Shown: positions 1-12,779 of the stretch, in pieces
Layout of the letters: every line of letters starts with the position of its first letter
Numbering within the stretch: the stretch's first letter is position 1
Source: Harenicola maris
GTDB taxonomy: Bacteria > Pseudomonadota > Alphaproteobacteria > Rhodobacterales > Rhodobacteraceae
DNA: 64,000 nucleotides
Assembly: GCA_018524345.1 (NCBI GenBank)
Contig: JADQAZ010000002.1
Span: forward strand, 1,054,001 to 1,118,000
Direction: 5' to 3'
Notes under the pieces: generated by a model
The model's input: only the letters and a program-made list of their open reading frames with translations
The model's database searches: none
Told to the model about the DNA's origin: nothing
Translations under genes and position numbers: made by a program

Positions 1-789
1 CGCCACGGTGATCGGCGCCATGGCCCCCATCAGGGTAAAGGGGGTGACGATGGCAAGCTGCCCATGCTTGGCAAAGTCGATCAGCCCCTGCGCCATAGGG
101 ATATCAAGGGTGCGCGGGCTGTTGGTATTGACGATGGTATAGGCATGGGGACAGGCCTCGAACGCCTCGGCCGAAACCCCGCGAAACGCCGAAAGCATCT
201 CGAAACTCTCCATCACCTGCGGCGTCCCGCGCGAGAAGACAAAGGGGAACTTGTCCGAATGGGCCATCTGGGTTTCAAGGGTAAAGTAATGGCGCAGCTC
301 CACCGGCACATCCTGCGGCTCGATCAGCGGGGCCACCATCTGGAACACGTCGAAATGCTGGGTCAGGCGCACCAACTCGCCAAAATCCCGCGCCGATCCC
401 GGCCTGCGCCCGCGCGTCAGGTCCGTGGCATGGGGCGCCCCCGCGCCGGGTTGAAAGGTGAGGGAGCCAAGCTCCAGCGTCACATCGCGCTTCGCCGCTC
501 CCGCACGGCAGTGGATCGACTTGGGCGCAGAGGCAAGCGCCGCCTCCACCATATCGCGCCCGATGAACACCATCTCGTCTTCCACCCGCGCCCCGCCCTT
601 GGCAAACAGGGCCCGCGCCTCGGGCAGCAGAACCTTCATCCCCAGCTCTTCCAACGACCGCAAAGCGGTCTCATGCATCGCCGCCGCCTCATCGGCAGAG
701 AAGACCTCCATCGGCGGAAAGGGATTGCGCAGCTGCCGGTAGTTCACATTGCGAACGACCGGCGCCTTGGCACGGCTGCGGCGGGCCAT
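1..789 (-). CDS. MttB-family (trimethylamine methyltransferase-like) protein, 3' end outside window
   Basis: The visible 263 codons open with MARRSRAKAPVVRN and run without a stop to the window edge, where the reading is MGAMAPITVA, a stretch typical of the MttB/MtgB superfamily. These proteins move a methyl group from a methylated amine to a corrinoid protein. Most bacterial members outside pyrrolysine users lack Pyl and act on quaternary amines such as glycine betaine. The Pyl position lies in the missing C-terminal half, so this copy cannot be assigned to either type. The start is coupled to the preceding gene: TGATG, with the stop and ATG sharing one base at 789. It therefore belongs to one transcript with the FAD/GcvT gene, which suggests a shared methyl-amine substrate. 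The family is firm. The substrate is inferred. Confidence 0.85.
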   Translation of the reverse strand, partial: MARRSRAKAPVVRNVNYRQLRNPFPPMEVFSADEAAAMHETALRSLEELGMKVLLPEARALFAKGGARVEDEMVFIGRDMVEAALASAPKSIHCRAGAAKRDVTLELGSLTFQPGAGAPHATDLTRGRRPGSARDFGELVRLTQHFDVFQMVAPLIEPQDVPVELRHYFTLETQMAHSDKFPFVFSRGTPQVMESFEMLSAFRGVSAEAFEACPHAYTIVNTNSPRTLDIPMAQGLIDFAKHGQLAIVTPFTLMGAMAPITVA

Positions 790-3191
790 CAGGCCCGCAT
801 CGCCTTGCCCGCGGGATCATAGGGCGAGGGCGCAATCACCGTCGCGCCGCGTTCCACCCCGACGATATGCACCGAAAGCGCGGTCCCCTCATCGGACAGG
901 TCCGCATCAATCAGGGCCATGGCATAGGACTTGCCCAGCCAATGGCCAAAGCCGCCCGAGGTCACGAACCCCACCTTGCGGCCGCCGCTCCAAACTGGCT
1001 CATAGCCGCTGGCATCGGCCCCCTCGGCCTCTACCTCAAGGGTCACGATCCGCCGGACAGGCCCCGCGCCGTCCTTCTCCGCAAGGGCGGCCTCGCGCCC
1101 CACAAAGGCGGGCTTTGACCAGTCAATCCAACGATCCATCCCCGTCTCGGCGGCGGTGTAACCTTGGGTGAACTCGGCGCTCCAGATGCCAAAGCTCTTC
1201 TCCAGCCGCAGGGACAACAGCGCGTTAAAACCGATCTCCCGCAGGCCCAGATCCGCCCCCGCCTCAAGCAACTGCCTGCGAAGCCCGATATGCTCGGCCG
1301 CAGAGCAATGGATCTCATATCCAAGCTCCCCGGTCACAGACAGCCGCCCCACCTTGGCACGGATCAACCCCACATCCATCTCGGCGCAGCCCATAAACGG
1401 CAGGGCCACAGGCCCGTCCGTCACACGCTCCAGCACCTTGGTGGCATTGGGGCCGGACAGGGAAAACCCGACAACCGCATCAGACAGATCGCGGACCTCG
1501 ACATCCGCCATCATATGATCCGCGAACCAGCGTTTGTGCCAATCGCGCAGATAGTAGGACCCCATGATCCACCACGTCCCGTCGCCCCAGTTGAACACCG
1601 TCAGGTCGCCCTTCAGCTTGCCGTCCTCCGACAGCATCGGCGCCAGCCGCGCCCGCCCCGGCGCAGGCAGCTTGGAGGCCATGACATGATCCAGCCACGC
1701 CCGCGCCCCTTGCCCCGAAACCTCGAACCGCGAGAAGCCCGAAATATCCAGCAACCCCACGTTCTCACGCACCGCGCGGCATTCCTCGGCCACGAAGTCA
1801 AAGGCGTTTGACCGGCGCAGCGAGGGCACCTCCTCGAACCCCTCGGGCGCGAAATACAAAGGCACCTCCAGCCCGTAGCTCACACCCCAGCGGCACCCCG
1901 CCGCCGTCATATCACTATAGGCAGGCGCCATTTTCAGGGGCCGCCCCGCGGGCAACTGCTCGTTGGGATAGGTCATGATGAACCGGCGGGAATAGAACTG
2001 CCCCGTGGTTTCTTTGATAAACCGTTTGTTCTGCGCAAAATCCCCGTAGCGCGAGACATCCATGCCAAAGACATCCGCCTCCGGTTCCCCGTAGATCATC
2101 CATTCCGCCAGCGATTTGCCAACCCCGCCGCCCTGCAAGAACCCGGCCATAACCGCGCAGGCACACCAATACCCCGGCTTGCCCTGCACCGGCCCGACCA
2201 AGGGGTTCCCATCGGGCGAGAAGGTAAAAGCCCCGTTCACCCATGTCTTCACCCCCACATTCTGCAGCGCAGGGTAGCGTTCAAACCCCATGATAAGCTC
2301 TTTTTCGATCCGGTCCGTGTCTTCTTGCTGAAGCTCGAACCCGTATTCCCAAGGCGCCCCGTCCATCATCCAGTGCTCGTGATCCGCCTCATAGATGCCC
2401 AGCAAAATCCCCTTCTGATCCTGCCGCATATAGGTGAACCCCTCGAGGTCCACCGTCATCGGCACCTCGCGCTCCAGCCCCTCCAGCTCGGGGATGCTAT
2501 CGGAAATCAGGTAATGGTGGTTGAGCGGCGAAACCGGCAATTCGACCCCCGCCATGCGCCCCACCTGCTTGGCCCAAAGGCCCGCGGCATTGACCACATG
2601 CTCGGTCTGGATCGTGCCCTTCTCCGTCACCACCTCCCAGCCATCTGCGGTCTGGTTCAGCTCCAGCACACGGTTGTTCTCCACAATCTCTGCGCCATGC
2701 TTCTTGGCCGCGCCCGCATAGGCATGAACGGTGCCGGTGGTGTCCACATAGCCCTCACGGTCGGCCCACATCGCGCCAAGGATGCCCTCGGTCGACATAA
2801 TCGGGCAGAGCTCCCCAGCCTCCTCGGCGGTGATCAACCGGCAATCCTCAACCCCGATGGACTGAAACGTGCGATAGGCCGATTGCAGCCATTCCCACCG
2901 GTCCGGCGTGCCAGCAAGGGTCATCCCGCCGGTCATATGAAAACCGATGGACTGACCGGATTCCTGTTCAATCTTTGGTAACAGATCAATGGTATAAGCT
3001 TGCAAGGCGGCAATGTTCGGGTCCGCGTTCAGGGCATGAACACCCCCCGCCGCGTGCCAGCTTGACCCCGCCGTCAGGACAGAACGTTCGATCAAAAGAA
3101 CGTCTTTCCAGCCAAACCTTGCCAAATGGTAAAGGACGGAGGTGCCAACAACGCCCCCGCCAATCACAACAGCACGATAATGCGACTTCAT
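789..3191 (-). CDS. FAD-dependent oxidoreductase fused to GcvT-type folate domain (dimethylglycine/sarcosine dehydrogenase family)
   Basis: The 800-residue protein has a DAO-type FAD domain (about 1-380; dinucleotide motif GGGVVG at residues 11-16). A GSSWHAAGG segment includes His46, the position that binds FAD covalently in dimethylglycine dehydrogenases. A linker and a glycine-cleavage T-protein domain follow to the C-terminus. Family members oxidise an N-methyl group and pass the formaldehyde-level carbon to tetrahydrofolate. The ATG at 3191 was chosen because AGAGGAG lies 8 bases upstream and the conserved N-terminus begins there. The longer frame to 3233 has no support. Two matched palindromes lie just upstream (3203-3222, 3234-3253). 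The gene is coupled to the MttB-family gene that follows. N,N-dimethylglycine, sarcosine and related N-methyl amines are all possible substrates. Confidence 0.9.
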   Translation of the reverse strand: MKSHYRAVVIGGGVVGTSVLYHLARFGWKDVLLIERSVLTAGSSWHAAGGVHALNADPNIAALQAYTIDLLPKIEQESGQSIGFHMTGGMTLAGTPDRWEWLQSAYRTFQSIGVEDCRLITAEEAGELCPIMSTEGILGAMWADREGYVDTTGTVHAYAGAAKKHGAEIVENNRVLELNQTADGWEVVTEKGTIQTEHVVNAAGLWAKQVGRMAGVELPVSPLNHHYLISDSIPELEGLEREVPMTVDLEGFTYMRQDQKGILLGIYEADHEHWMMDGAPWEYGFELQQEDTDRIEKELIMGFERYPALQNVGVKTWVNGAFTFSPDGNPLVGPVQGKPGYWCACAVMAGFLQGGGVGKSLAEWMIYGEPEADVFGMDVSRYGDFAQNKRFIKETTGQFYSRRFIMTYPNEQLPAGRPLKMAPAYSDMTAAGCRWGVSYGLEVPLYFAPEGFEEVPSLRRSNAFDFVAEECRAVRENVGLLDISGFSRFEVSGQGARAWLDHVMASKLPAPGRARLAPMLSEDGKLKGDLTVFNWGDGTWWIMGSYYLRDWHKRWFADHMMADVEVRDLSDAVVGFSLSGPNATKVLERVTDGPVALPFMGCAEMDVGLIRAKVGRLSVTGELGYEIHCSAAEHIGLRRQLLEAGADLGLREIGFNALLSLRLEKSFGIWSAEFTQGYTAAETGMDRWIDWSKPAFVGREAALAEKDGAGPVRRIVTLEVEAEGADASGYEPVWSGGRKVGFVTSGGFGHWLGKSYAMALIDADLSDEGTALSVHIVGVERGATVIAPSPYDPAGKAMRA

Positions 3192-3202
3192 GGAATCACT
3201 CC

Positions 3203-3222
3203 TCTGGACAGCTATGTCCAGA
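3203..3222. promoter_or_regulatory. Palindrome, probable operator (proximal copy)
   Basis: TCTGGACA-GCTA-TGTCCAGA is a perfect 8-4-8 inverted repeat. It ends about 12 bases before the ATG of the FAD/GcvT gene and lies directly next to its ribosome-binding site. It has the same half-site pattern (TCTRGACA) and spacing as the palindrome at 3234-3253. Repressor binding here would block transcription or translation. The regulator is not known. Confidence 0.6.
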
Positions 3223-3233
3223 TGCTGCACCAC

Positions 3234-3253
3234 TCTAGACAGACCTGTCTAGA
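3234..3253. promoter_or_regulatory. Palindrome, probable operator (distal copy)
   Basis: TCTAGACA-GACC-TGTCTAGA is a perfect 8-4-8 inverted repeat that extends to 10-2-10 at 3233-3254. It begins exactly 31 bases from the start of the proximal palindrome, about three helical turns, so two dimers would sit on the same face of the DNA. It lies in the 100-base gap between the SDR stop and the FAD/GcvT start. Confidence 0.65.
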
Positions 3254-3291
3254 GCTTTCCGCAGGGGCCAATTCCAAAGGGGCAGGGGGGG

Positions 3292-4068
3292 CTATCCCAT
3301 GCCGGCAATCTCCCGCAGCGCCGCCATCACCCGCGCCCCGTCCCGCGCGCCCGCATCCGGCGCGGCAAAGCGGCCCGCGTCATTGTCCCAATACTTGCCC
3401 GAGGCTCCGGCGAAATCGGGCGAAAGGGCCGCGCGGATCAGGATATCCGCGCCGATGTTCAAATCATTGCCCGCAACGCCGAACCCCTCCTTCACCATCT
3501 TCGATGCCAGAAGGGAGCCGGGGTTCACCGCCACAATCACCGGCCCCTCCGGCAGGTCCTTCGCCATCTCGGCGGTCCAGATCGTTATGCCCAGCTTGCT
3601 CTGCGCATAGGCCTCCATATCGCCCATCGGGCGAAAGCCCGCCATGGCCGCAACATCCACAGGCGCCTGCGCCGCCGAGGACAGGTTCACCACCCGCCCC
3701 TCCGGCGGCAGAGCCCCCAGCAGGCGCGTGGTCAGGACATAGGGTGCAATCGTATTAACCTCGAACCGAATGTCGCGCCCCGCCTCGGTCTGCACCTGCG
3801 GCGCCTTCAGGATACCGGCATTGTTGATAAGCACGTCGATACGCCCATGTTGCGCCAGTACCGCCTGCGCCAAGGCCTCCACCTGCGCAGGCTTCGACAG
3901 ATCGGCCAGAAACCCCTCCGCCCCATGGCCCACCTGCGCCTTGGCGGCCTCCATCTTGGCGGCACTGCGCCCATGCAGCAGCACATGATGCCCCGCTGCC
4001 GCCAGCTTTTGCGCCGTCAGAAGGCCAATGCCATCGGTCGCACCGGTGATAAGGATCGTCTTGGTCAT
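3292..4068 (-). CDS. SDR-family NAD(P)-dependent oxidoreductase
   Basis: This is a 258-residue classical short-chain dehydrogenase. It opens with MTKTILITGATDGIG (TGxxxGxG cofactor loop), followed by NNAG, an NLSS segment carrying the catalytic Ser, and YAQSK (YxxxK). The motif set is complete, so an active NAD(P)(H)-dependent enzyme acting on an alcohol or carbonyl is likely. The length is typical. The ATG at 4068 has AAAGGCGA just upstream. The frame extends to a TTG at 4083 that overlaps the previous gene's stop and is less likely. It follows the luciferase-like gene by 11 bases, so the two are probably cotranscribed. The substrate cannot be told from sequence. Confidence 0.88.
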   Translation of the reverse strand: MTKTILITGATDGIGLLTAQKLAAAGHHVLLHGRSAAKMEAAKAQVGHGAEGFLADLSKPAQVEALAQAVLAQHGRIDVLINNAGILKAPQVQTEAGRDIRFEVNTIAPYVLTTRLLGALPPEGRVVNLSSAAQAPVDVAAMAGFRPMGDMEAYAQSKLGITIWTAEMAKDLPEGPVIVAVNPGSLLASKMVKEGFGVAGNDLNIGADILIRAALSPDFAGASGKYWDNDAGRFAAPDAGARDGARVMAALREIAGMG

Positions 4069-4079
4069 TGGGTCGCCTT

Positions 4080-5048
4080 TCAATTGCCGAAACCGGGCAG
4101 CAGATCATCCGCCAGCCGTTTCATTGTGTCTTCGATCTCCGCCCCGTTGAACCGCAGGTTCAGGGCCACATGGTTCACCCCAAGGGATTGCACCTCGCGC
4201 AGATAGCGCCGCAGATAGTCCACACCACTGGCAAAGCCGAGGTGGATCGGCCGCGGCGCCGCCCCCGCATCGGCCAGAAGGTCGATATAGAGCGACTGCA
4301 TCACCGGCTTGTTCTGCCCGCCCGCCTGCGCGATGCGGGCACGGTAATCGCTCACCACCCGCCCCTGCGCCGCGGCGCAGCGCGGATAGGTCATCCAGCC
4401 ATCGCCATTCTGCGCCGCCCAGTCGGGCGATTGCTGCGCTCCGCCGGTGATCAGCAAAGGCAGCCGCCCGCCCACCGGCTTCGGCAGCATATCTATATTG
4501 CCGCTCAGGGTGCCATGGCCGGTCTCGGCGCGGGGATAGTCCTGCGCCGCCGCGCGGATATAGGCGATACTCTCGCGGAACCGCGCACCGCGACTGGCGA
4601 AATCCATATCCATGGCGGGGTATTCTTCCGGCCGGTCGCCCGAAGCCACCCCAAGCAGCACCCGCCCGCCAGAAAGCACATCCGCACTCGCCGCCGCCTT
4701 GGCCACATGGGCCGGATGGCGTAGCGGAAGGACAACAGAGGCCACCCCAAGGGCAATATCCCGCGTCGCCCCCGCTAAGGCACCGAGATAGACAAAGGGA
4801 TCAAAGATCTGCCCCGCATCGCCAAAGCTCGGCACATTGAACGGCACATCCCGCAGCCAAAGCGCCGCAAAGCCCAGATCATCGGCCAGCCGCGCCCGCT
4901 CCATATGCCGCGCCATATCCGGCACCGCGCTGTCACTATAGACAGCAAGCGGCGCAACAAGCCCAAGGCTCAGCCGCCCCGCCCGAAAGGTGCTGTTATA
5001 GGCGCGGTTGATCGGCGCAAATTCCTGTCCGCTGATGTCCAAATCCAT
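4080..5048 (-). CDS. LLM-class flavin-dependent oxidoreductase (luciferase-like monooxygenase)
   Basis: The 322 residues match the bacterial luciferase-like TIM-barrel family, which uses FMNH2 or F420 to oxidise small organic molecules. Visible features include the barrel segment LADDLGFAALWLRDVPF, the region DPFVYLGALAGAT and the GVASGDRPEEYPAMD loop typical of the family. The ATG at 5048 (MDLDISGQEF) is preferred over the upstream in-frame start at 5090, which would intrude on the divergent promoter. An AAGGAG sits very close to this ATG and AGAGG lies 9 bases upstream. The gene is divergent from the LysR gene and followed by the SDR. That layout is common for a regulator-controlled oxidation pathway, but no substrate is evident. 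Confidence 0.85.
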   Translation of the reverse strand: MDLDISGQEFAPINRAYNSTFRAGRLSLGLVAPLAVYSDSAVPDMARHMERARLADDLGFAALWLRDVPFNVPSFGDAGQIFDPFVYLGALAGATRDIALGVASVVLPLRHPAHVAKAAASADVLSGGRVLLGVASGDRPEEYPAMDMDFASRGARFRESIAYIRAAAQDYPRAETGHGTLSGNIDMLPKPVGGRLPLLITGGAQQSPDWAAQNGDGWMTYPRCAAAQGRVVSDYRARIAQAGGQNKPVMQSLYIDLLADAGAAPRPIHLGFASGVDYLRRYLREVQSLGVNHVALNLRFNGAEIEDTMKRLADDLLPGFGN

Positions 5049-5102
5049 GCTCCTTCGCCTCTGCACCCCAAATAGACATTGCCGTGCCAATATAAATGCC
5101 GG

Positions 5103-5119
5103 ATTGTCGGAATGATAAT
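5103..5119. promoter_or_regulatory. Probable LysR-type binding site (T-N11-A)
   Basis: ATTGTCGGAATGATAAT is an interrupted dyad (ATTGTC / GATAAT) that fits the T-N11-A pattern of LysR-type regulators. It lies in the 92-base gap between the divergent luciferase-like gene and the lysR-type gene, 21 bases before the latter's ATG. It would suit autoregulation and control of the divergent operon. Confidence 0.5.
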
Positions 5120-5140
5120 GCGGTTAAGGGATATAATATC

Positions 5141-6049
5141 ATGGACACCGAGGCCCTAAGGCTTTTCGTGTTGGCGGCAGAGAAGCTGAACATAAGCGCC
5201 GCAGGCCGCGACCTCGGCCTTGCCCCTGCGGTTTCCAGCGCCCGTTTGGCCAAACTGGAAACCACTCTGGGCGCCGATCTGCTGCACCGCTCCACCCGCA
5301 AGGTCTCCCTCTCGCTGGAGGGGGCAGAGTTCCTCCCCTTTGCCCGCGAGATCATCGCACAGGAGGAGGCCGCCCTCGCCGCCCTCGGCAAAGGAGAGGC
5401 TGAGGCCAGCGGCACCCTGCGTTTCACCGCGCCCAGCACCTTCGCACAGCTCTACATCGCGCCGATCCTGCCAAAGTTCGTCGAACGCCACCCGGGCGTG
5501 ACCCTCGACCTGCGCCTGTCGGACACCCCCTATGACCTGATCGAAGGCAGCTTCGACCTCGCCCTGCGCAACATGGCGCTCGAAAGCAGCAGCCTGAAGG
5601 GCCGCAAACTCGCCGATGACACCCGCATCCTCTGCGCCTCGCCCGAGTATCTGGAGCGCAGCGGCACACCGCTGCACCCCGATGACCTGACATCCCACCG
5701 TCTGCTGGCCTTCAAGGACAGCGCCGCGCGCACCCTCGCCGGCCCCTATGGCGATACCGGCCTTTTCGATCCCGCCGAAGGGCAGGGGCAGATGATCATG
5801 GATGACGGGCTGAGCCAGAAGATCGCCACCCTCAATGGCGCGGGCATCTCGATCAACTCGATCTGGAGCGTCCATAACGAACTCACCGATGGCAGCCTGA
5901 TCCACGTCCTCCCCGGATGGAGGCTGAAACAGCAAACCGCCCTCTGGCTCGTCTACCCCAAGGCAAATGTCCTCTCCTCCAAAGTGCGCGTCTTCATGGA
6001 TTTCCTGCTGGAGGAAGTCCGCAAAAGCGAAGCCTGGCGCAGATTCTAG
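5141..6049 (+). CDS. LysR-family transcriptional regulator
   Basis: The 302 residues have an N-terminal winged helix-turn-helix (MDTEALRLFVLAAEKLNISAA onward, about residues 1-60, including LHRSTRKVSLS) and a periplasmic-binding-protein-like effector domain (about 90-295). Length and layout are standard for LysR. The ATG at 5141 begins the conserved HTH. The longer frame to 5096 would run through the T-N11-A site. It is divergent from the luciferase-like/SDR genes and is probably their regulator. The effector is not predictable. A long hairpin at 6152-6213 may end its transcript. Confidence 0.92.
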   Translation: MDTEALRLFVLAAEKLNISAAGRDLGLAPAVSSARLAKLETTLGADLLHRSTRKVSLSLEGAEFLPFAREIIAQEEAALAALGKGEAEASGTLRFTAPSTFAQLYIAPILPKFVERHPGVTLDLRLSDTPYDLIEGSFDLALRNMALESSSLKGRKLADDTRILCASPEYLERSGTPLHPDDLTSHRLLAFKDSAARTLAGPYGDTGLFDPAEGQGQMIMDDGLSQKIATLNGAGISINSIWSVHNELTDGSLIHVLPGWRLKQQTALWLVYPKANVLSSKVRVFMDFLLEEVRKSEAWRRF

Positions 6050-6151
6050 GACGGAAGGCACAGGAATCGCCCGCGAGTCGCCCCAAAGGCCGCCATTGAT
6101 TCCGGTTTTCAGGCCCGCGACTCCCCCTCAAACCCCGAGTCGACCCCGATT

Positions 6152-6213
6152 TGCCCCCTGATTTGCCCCGAAACCCGCCCCGATTCCGGAGGCGGGGCGG
6201 GGCAGGGGGCAAA
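6152..6213. terminator. Long GC-rich hairpin after lysR
   Basis: TTGCCCCCTG at 6152-6161 pairs perfectly with CAGGGGGCAA at 6204-6213. Inside it, runs of GCCCCG and CCGCCCC can pair with GGCGGGGCGGGGC with small bulges. There is no clear T-tract, so it is either an atypical terminator or an insulating structure before the rRNA operon. Confidence 0.45.
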
Positions 6214-6314
6214 ATCCGCCCTCTCAAAGCGCATAGTTTTTGGCCAAAACTGCCTAAGAATAAGGGGCTTTCGCGGGCATACGAAATTTTTGTGACAAGA
6301 AATGAAAAAAGAGG

Positions 6315-6343
6315 TTGCGGGCACCGGTCACTGGGCCTAGAAC
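6315..6343 (+). promoter_or_regulatory. rRNA operon promoter
   Basis: A TTGCGG -35 element (6315-6320) is separated by exactly 17 bases from a TAGAAC -10 element (6338-6343). It is followed by about 375 bases of leader and then 16S. A weaker pair (TTGAGG at 6426 and TAAGTT at 6446, only 14 apart) lies downstream. Confidence 0.55.
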
Positions 6344-6481
6344 CCCTTCACCGGCGGCGCTGATGGCGCAGTTGGGACGCCAGACGGTCCTCAGGGATAC
6401 GCGGCGGAGACTAAAAAAGTAGCAGTTGAGGCGGGGCGCGCCGAATAAGTTAGGGCGCATCTCGTTGACTATTGTCGCTTA

Positions 6482-6494
6482 GCTCTTTGAAAAT
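6482..6494 (+). promoter_or_regulatory. boxA-like antitermination element in rrn leader
   Basis: GCTCTTTGAAAAT matches the boxA core (TGCTCTTTA) used by the Nus antitermination complex. It sits in the rRNA leader, downstream of the predicted promoter and upstream of 16S, as expected. Confidence 0.55.
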
Positions 6495-6724
6495 TTGGTA
6501 TCTGAAGAGATATGTGGGCGGTTTGGTTCATTCGATGAACAAACAACTGCACATATATCGCGCTAGTAGGTTTCGGCCGATGATCTAGTGTCAGCTTCAC
6601 TGTTTGGACGGCTTTCGGTTTCTATGAAACCAGAAGCACAACAAACAGAGTACGTCCCGGCCTTTGCCGGTTGGGACACATATGTGCAGAGGTTCGAACG
6701 TCAAGGATATGCCGTAAGGCATTT

Positions 6725-8237
<1,513 letters not shown>

Positions 8238-8353
8238 CTTAGCACGGATCAGTCCTTTGCTGATCCACATCAATGACCAGTTGTACACTGGTCGGGCCAG
8301 GCCGTCCTCATATCTCTTCAGTATCGTAATACAACGGGCTACCGCTCGTTCTT

Positions 8354-8430
<77 letters not shown>

Positions 8431-8466
8431 CACTCCTTTAAGACTTCGGTTTTAGTTGGAATAAAC

Positions 8467-8542
8467 GGGGCGTTAGCTCAGCTGGGAGAGCACCTGCTTT
8501 GCAAGCAGGGGGTCATCGGTTCGATCCCGATACGCTCCACCA
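8467..8542 (+). tRNA. tRNA-Ala (TGC)
   Basis: This is a 76-base cloverleaf starting GGGGCGTTAGCTCAG and ending with encoded CCA. The anticodon TGC is at 8500-8502 between the CCTGC and GCAGG arms. It follows tRNA-Ile by 36 bases in the rRNA spacer. Confidence 0.97.
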
Positions 8543-8977
8543 TTCCTTGCCAGTATTACAGCCTGTTCCGATTTGATCGGTAAGCGCGTTTTGCGCTTTC
8601 CCGTCCAATCGGACGACCGGTTGCTGCACCTTCGGGTTAGCCAGTGACCATTGACATCGTTTAGAGAGATACAATCATCAGAATTGCTGACATCCCGAGT
8701 AAGGGAAATGTCGGTGTTCGTCATCCCGGGCAACCGGCGGCGACTGATCCCTGCCTACCCTGGCAGCCAGTCGACGGACGATCACAAAGCAATTTTGTTC
8801 CAAGTATAGTACTAACATAACCCGTTGTCGTTCGCACGGACGGCAACAAAAGTTCCCCTTTTACGAACCAGTGAGGGGGAGCGGGAAAACATGTACGACT
8901 TTTGGTTCAGAATTTGCCATCTTCGGATGGGTTGGCAGGGCAACATCATACAAAAGGCCTGTCTTCTTCTGGATCAA
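8543..8977 (+). other. tRNA-Ala to 23S internal transcribed spacer
   Basis: This is 435 bases with no gene. Its end contains GGATCAAATCAAGC (8971-8984), a perfect 14-base complement of GCTTGATTTGATCC (11796-11809) at the other end of 23S. Together they form the processing stalk that RNase III cuts in 23S precursors. The rest shows no clear motif. Confidence 0.75.
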
Positions 8978-11805
<2,828 letters not shown>

Positions 11806-11896
11806 ATCCAGTAGAAGCCAGACCATGGCCCTGCTAGACAATCAAAAGCCGTACACAAATAGTACTTACTTGGAACATTCCTGGAGTTTCTTTCTT

Positions 11897-12014
<118 letters not shown>

Positions 12015-12073
12015 TAGTAAGAAACTCCAAAAAAAATTGTATCTCTCAAAACGTAAATCCTAAATACAAGACG

Positions 12074-12108
12074 CAAAACAGCCGCTCAACAGAGCGGCTG
12101 TTTTGTGT
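12074..12108 (+). terminator. Intrinsic terminator of the rRNA operon
   Basis: A perfect 14-base stem (12074-12087 with 12092-12105) closes on an AACA loop. Its core is ACAGCCGCTC / GAGCGGCTGT, flanked by AAAA on the left and TTTTGTGTTT on the right. It is the strongest intrinsic terminator in the window and faces the end of recR. Confidence 0.9.
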
Positions 12109-12169
12109 TTGGAAGATGTGGTCATTTTTTCGGTAAAAATACTTTAATTACTCGGTAAAAATACATTAA

Positions 12170-12769
12170 TTACAATGCCTTGCGCGCCCTAAGAGCCGCA
12201 CTAATCGTCCCGTCATCAAGGTAATCCAGCTCGCCCCCAATCGGAACGCCCTGCGCCAGCGAGGTCACAGTCAGGCCCATGGGGTCCAACTGATCCGCGA
12301 TGTAATGCGCCGTGGTTTGACCGTCGATCGTCGCGTTCAACGCAAGGATAACCTCCGTCACCCCCTCTTCCTGCACCCGCCGTGTCAGTTGCGGGATGCG
12401 GAGCTCATCCGGGCCCACGTCATCAAGGGCGGATAGGGTCCCACCCAGCACATGATAGCGCCCCTTGAAGATCCCCGCCCGTTCCATCGCCCACAGGTCC
12501 GCAACATCCTCAACGATGCACAGCTCTCCGTTGGCCCGTTTGGACGACGTGCAGATGTCACATTCATCGGTCGTGCCGATGTTGCCGCAGGTCAGGCATT
12601 CGCGCGCCGTGGCGGCCACGGCCTGCATCGCATCGGCCAGCGGGATCAACAGCAAGGCGCGCTTCTTGATCAGCTTGAGCACAGCACGCCGTGCCGAACG
12701 TGGCCCCAGGCCCGGCAGGCGGGCCATGAGGGCAACGAGGTCCTCTATATCCTTGGGGGCTTCTGACAC
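12170..12769 (-). CDS. recR: Recombination mediator RecR
   Basis: RecR works with RecO and RecF to load RecA on gapped DNA. The 199 residues are the normal length. Visible parts are the N-terminal helix-hairpin-helix ([11 protein letters not shown], about 18-28), a four-cysteine zinc finger ([17 protein letters not shown], about 57-73) and a Toprim domain (about 80-175). It is the last gene of dnaX-ybaB-recR, 10 bases after ybaB, a widespread bacterial order. Its 3' end faces the rRNA terminator. Confidence 0.97.
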   Translation of the reverse strand: MSEAPKDIEDLVALMARLPGLGPRSARRAVLKLIKKRALLLIPLADAMQAVAATARECLTCGNIGTTDECDICTSSKRANGELCIVEDVADLWAMERAGIFKGRYHVLGGTLSALDDVGPDELRIPQLTRRVQEEGVTEVILALNATIDGQTTAHYIADQLDPMGLTVTSLAQGVPIGGELDYLDDGTISAALRARKAL

Positions 12770-12779
12770 CTGCGCCGCG

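Larger units (their letters stand above)
6050..6724. other. Non-coding stretch: lysR 3' region and rRNA operon promoter/leader
   Basis: No credible gene lies in these 675 bases. The first half holds a long GC-rich hairpin (6152-6213) after lysR. The second half holds the rRNA operon promoter (6315-6343), a boxA-like element (6482-6494) and the leader of 16S rRNA. Short frames here have no family signal or ribosome-binding site. Confidence 0.8.

Noticed and set aside
20-789. Calling the first gene pyrrolysine-containing trimethylamine methyltransferase
   Set aside because: The diagnostic region is outside the window, and most alphaproteobacterial members lack Pyl.
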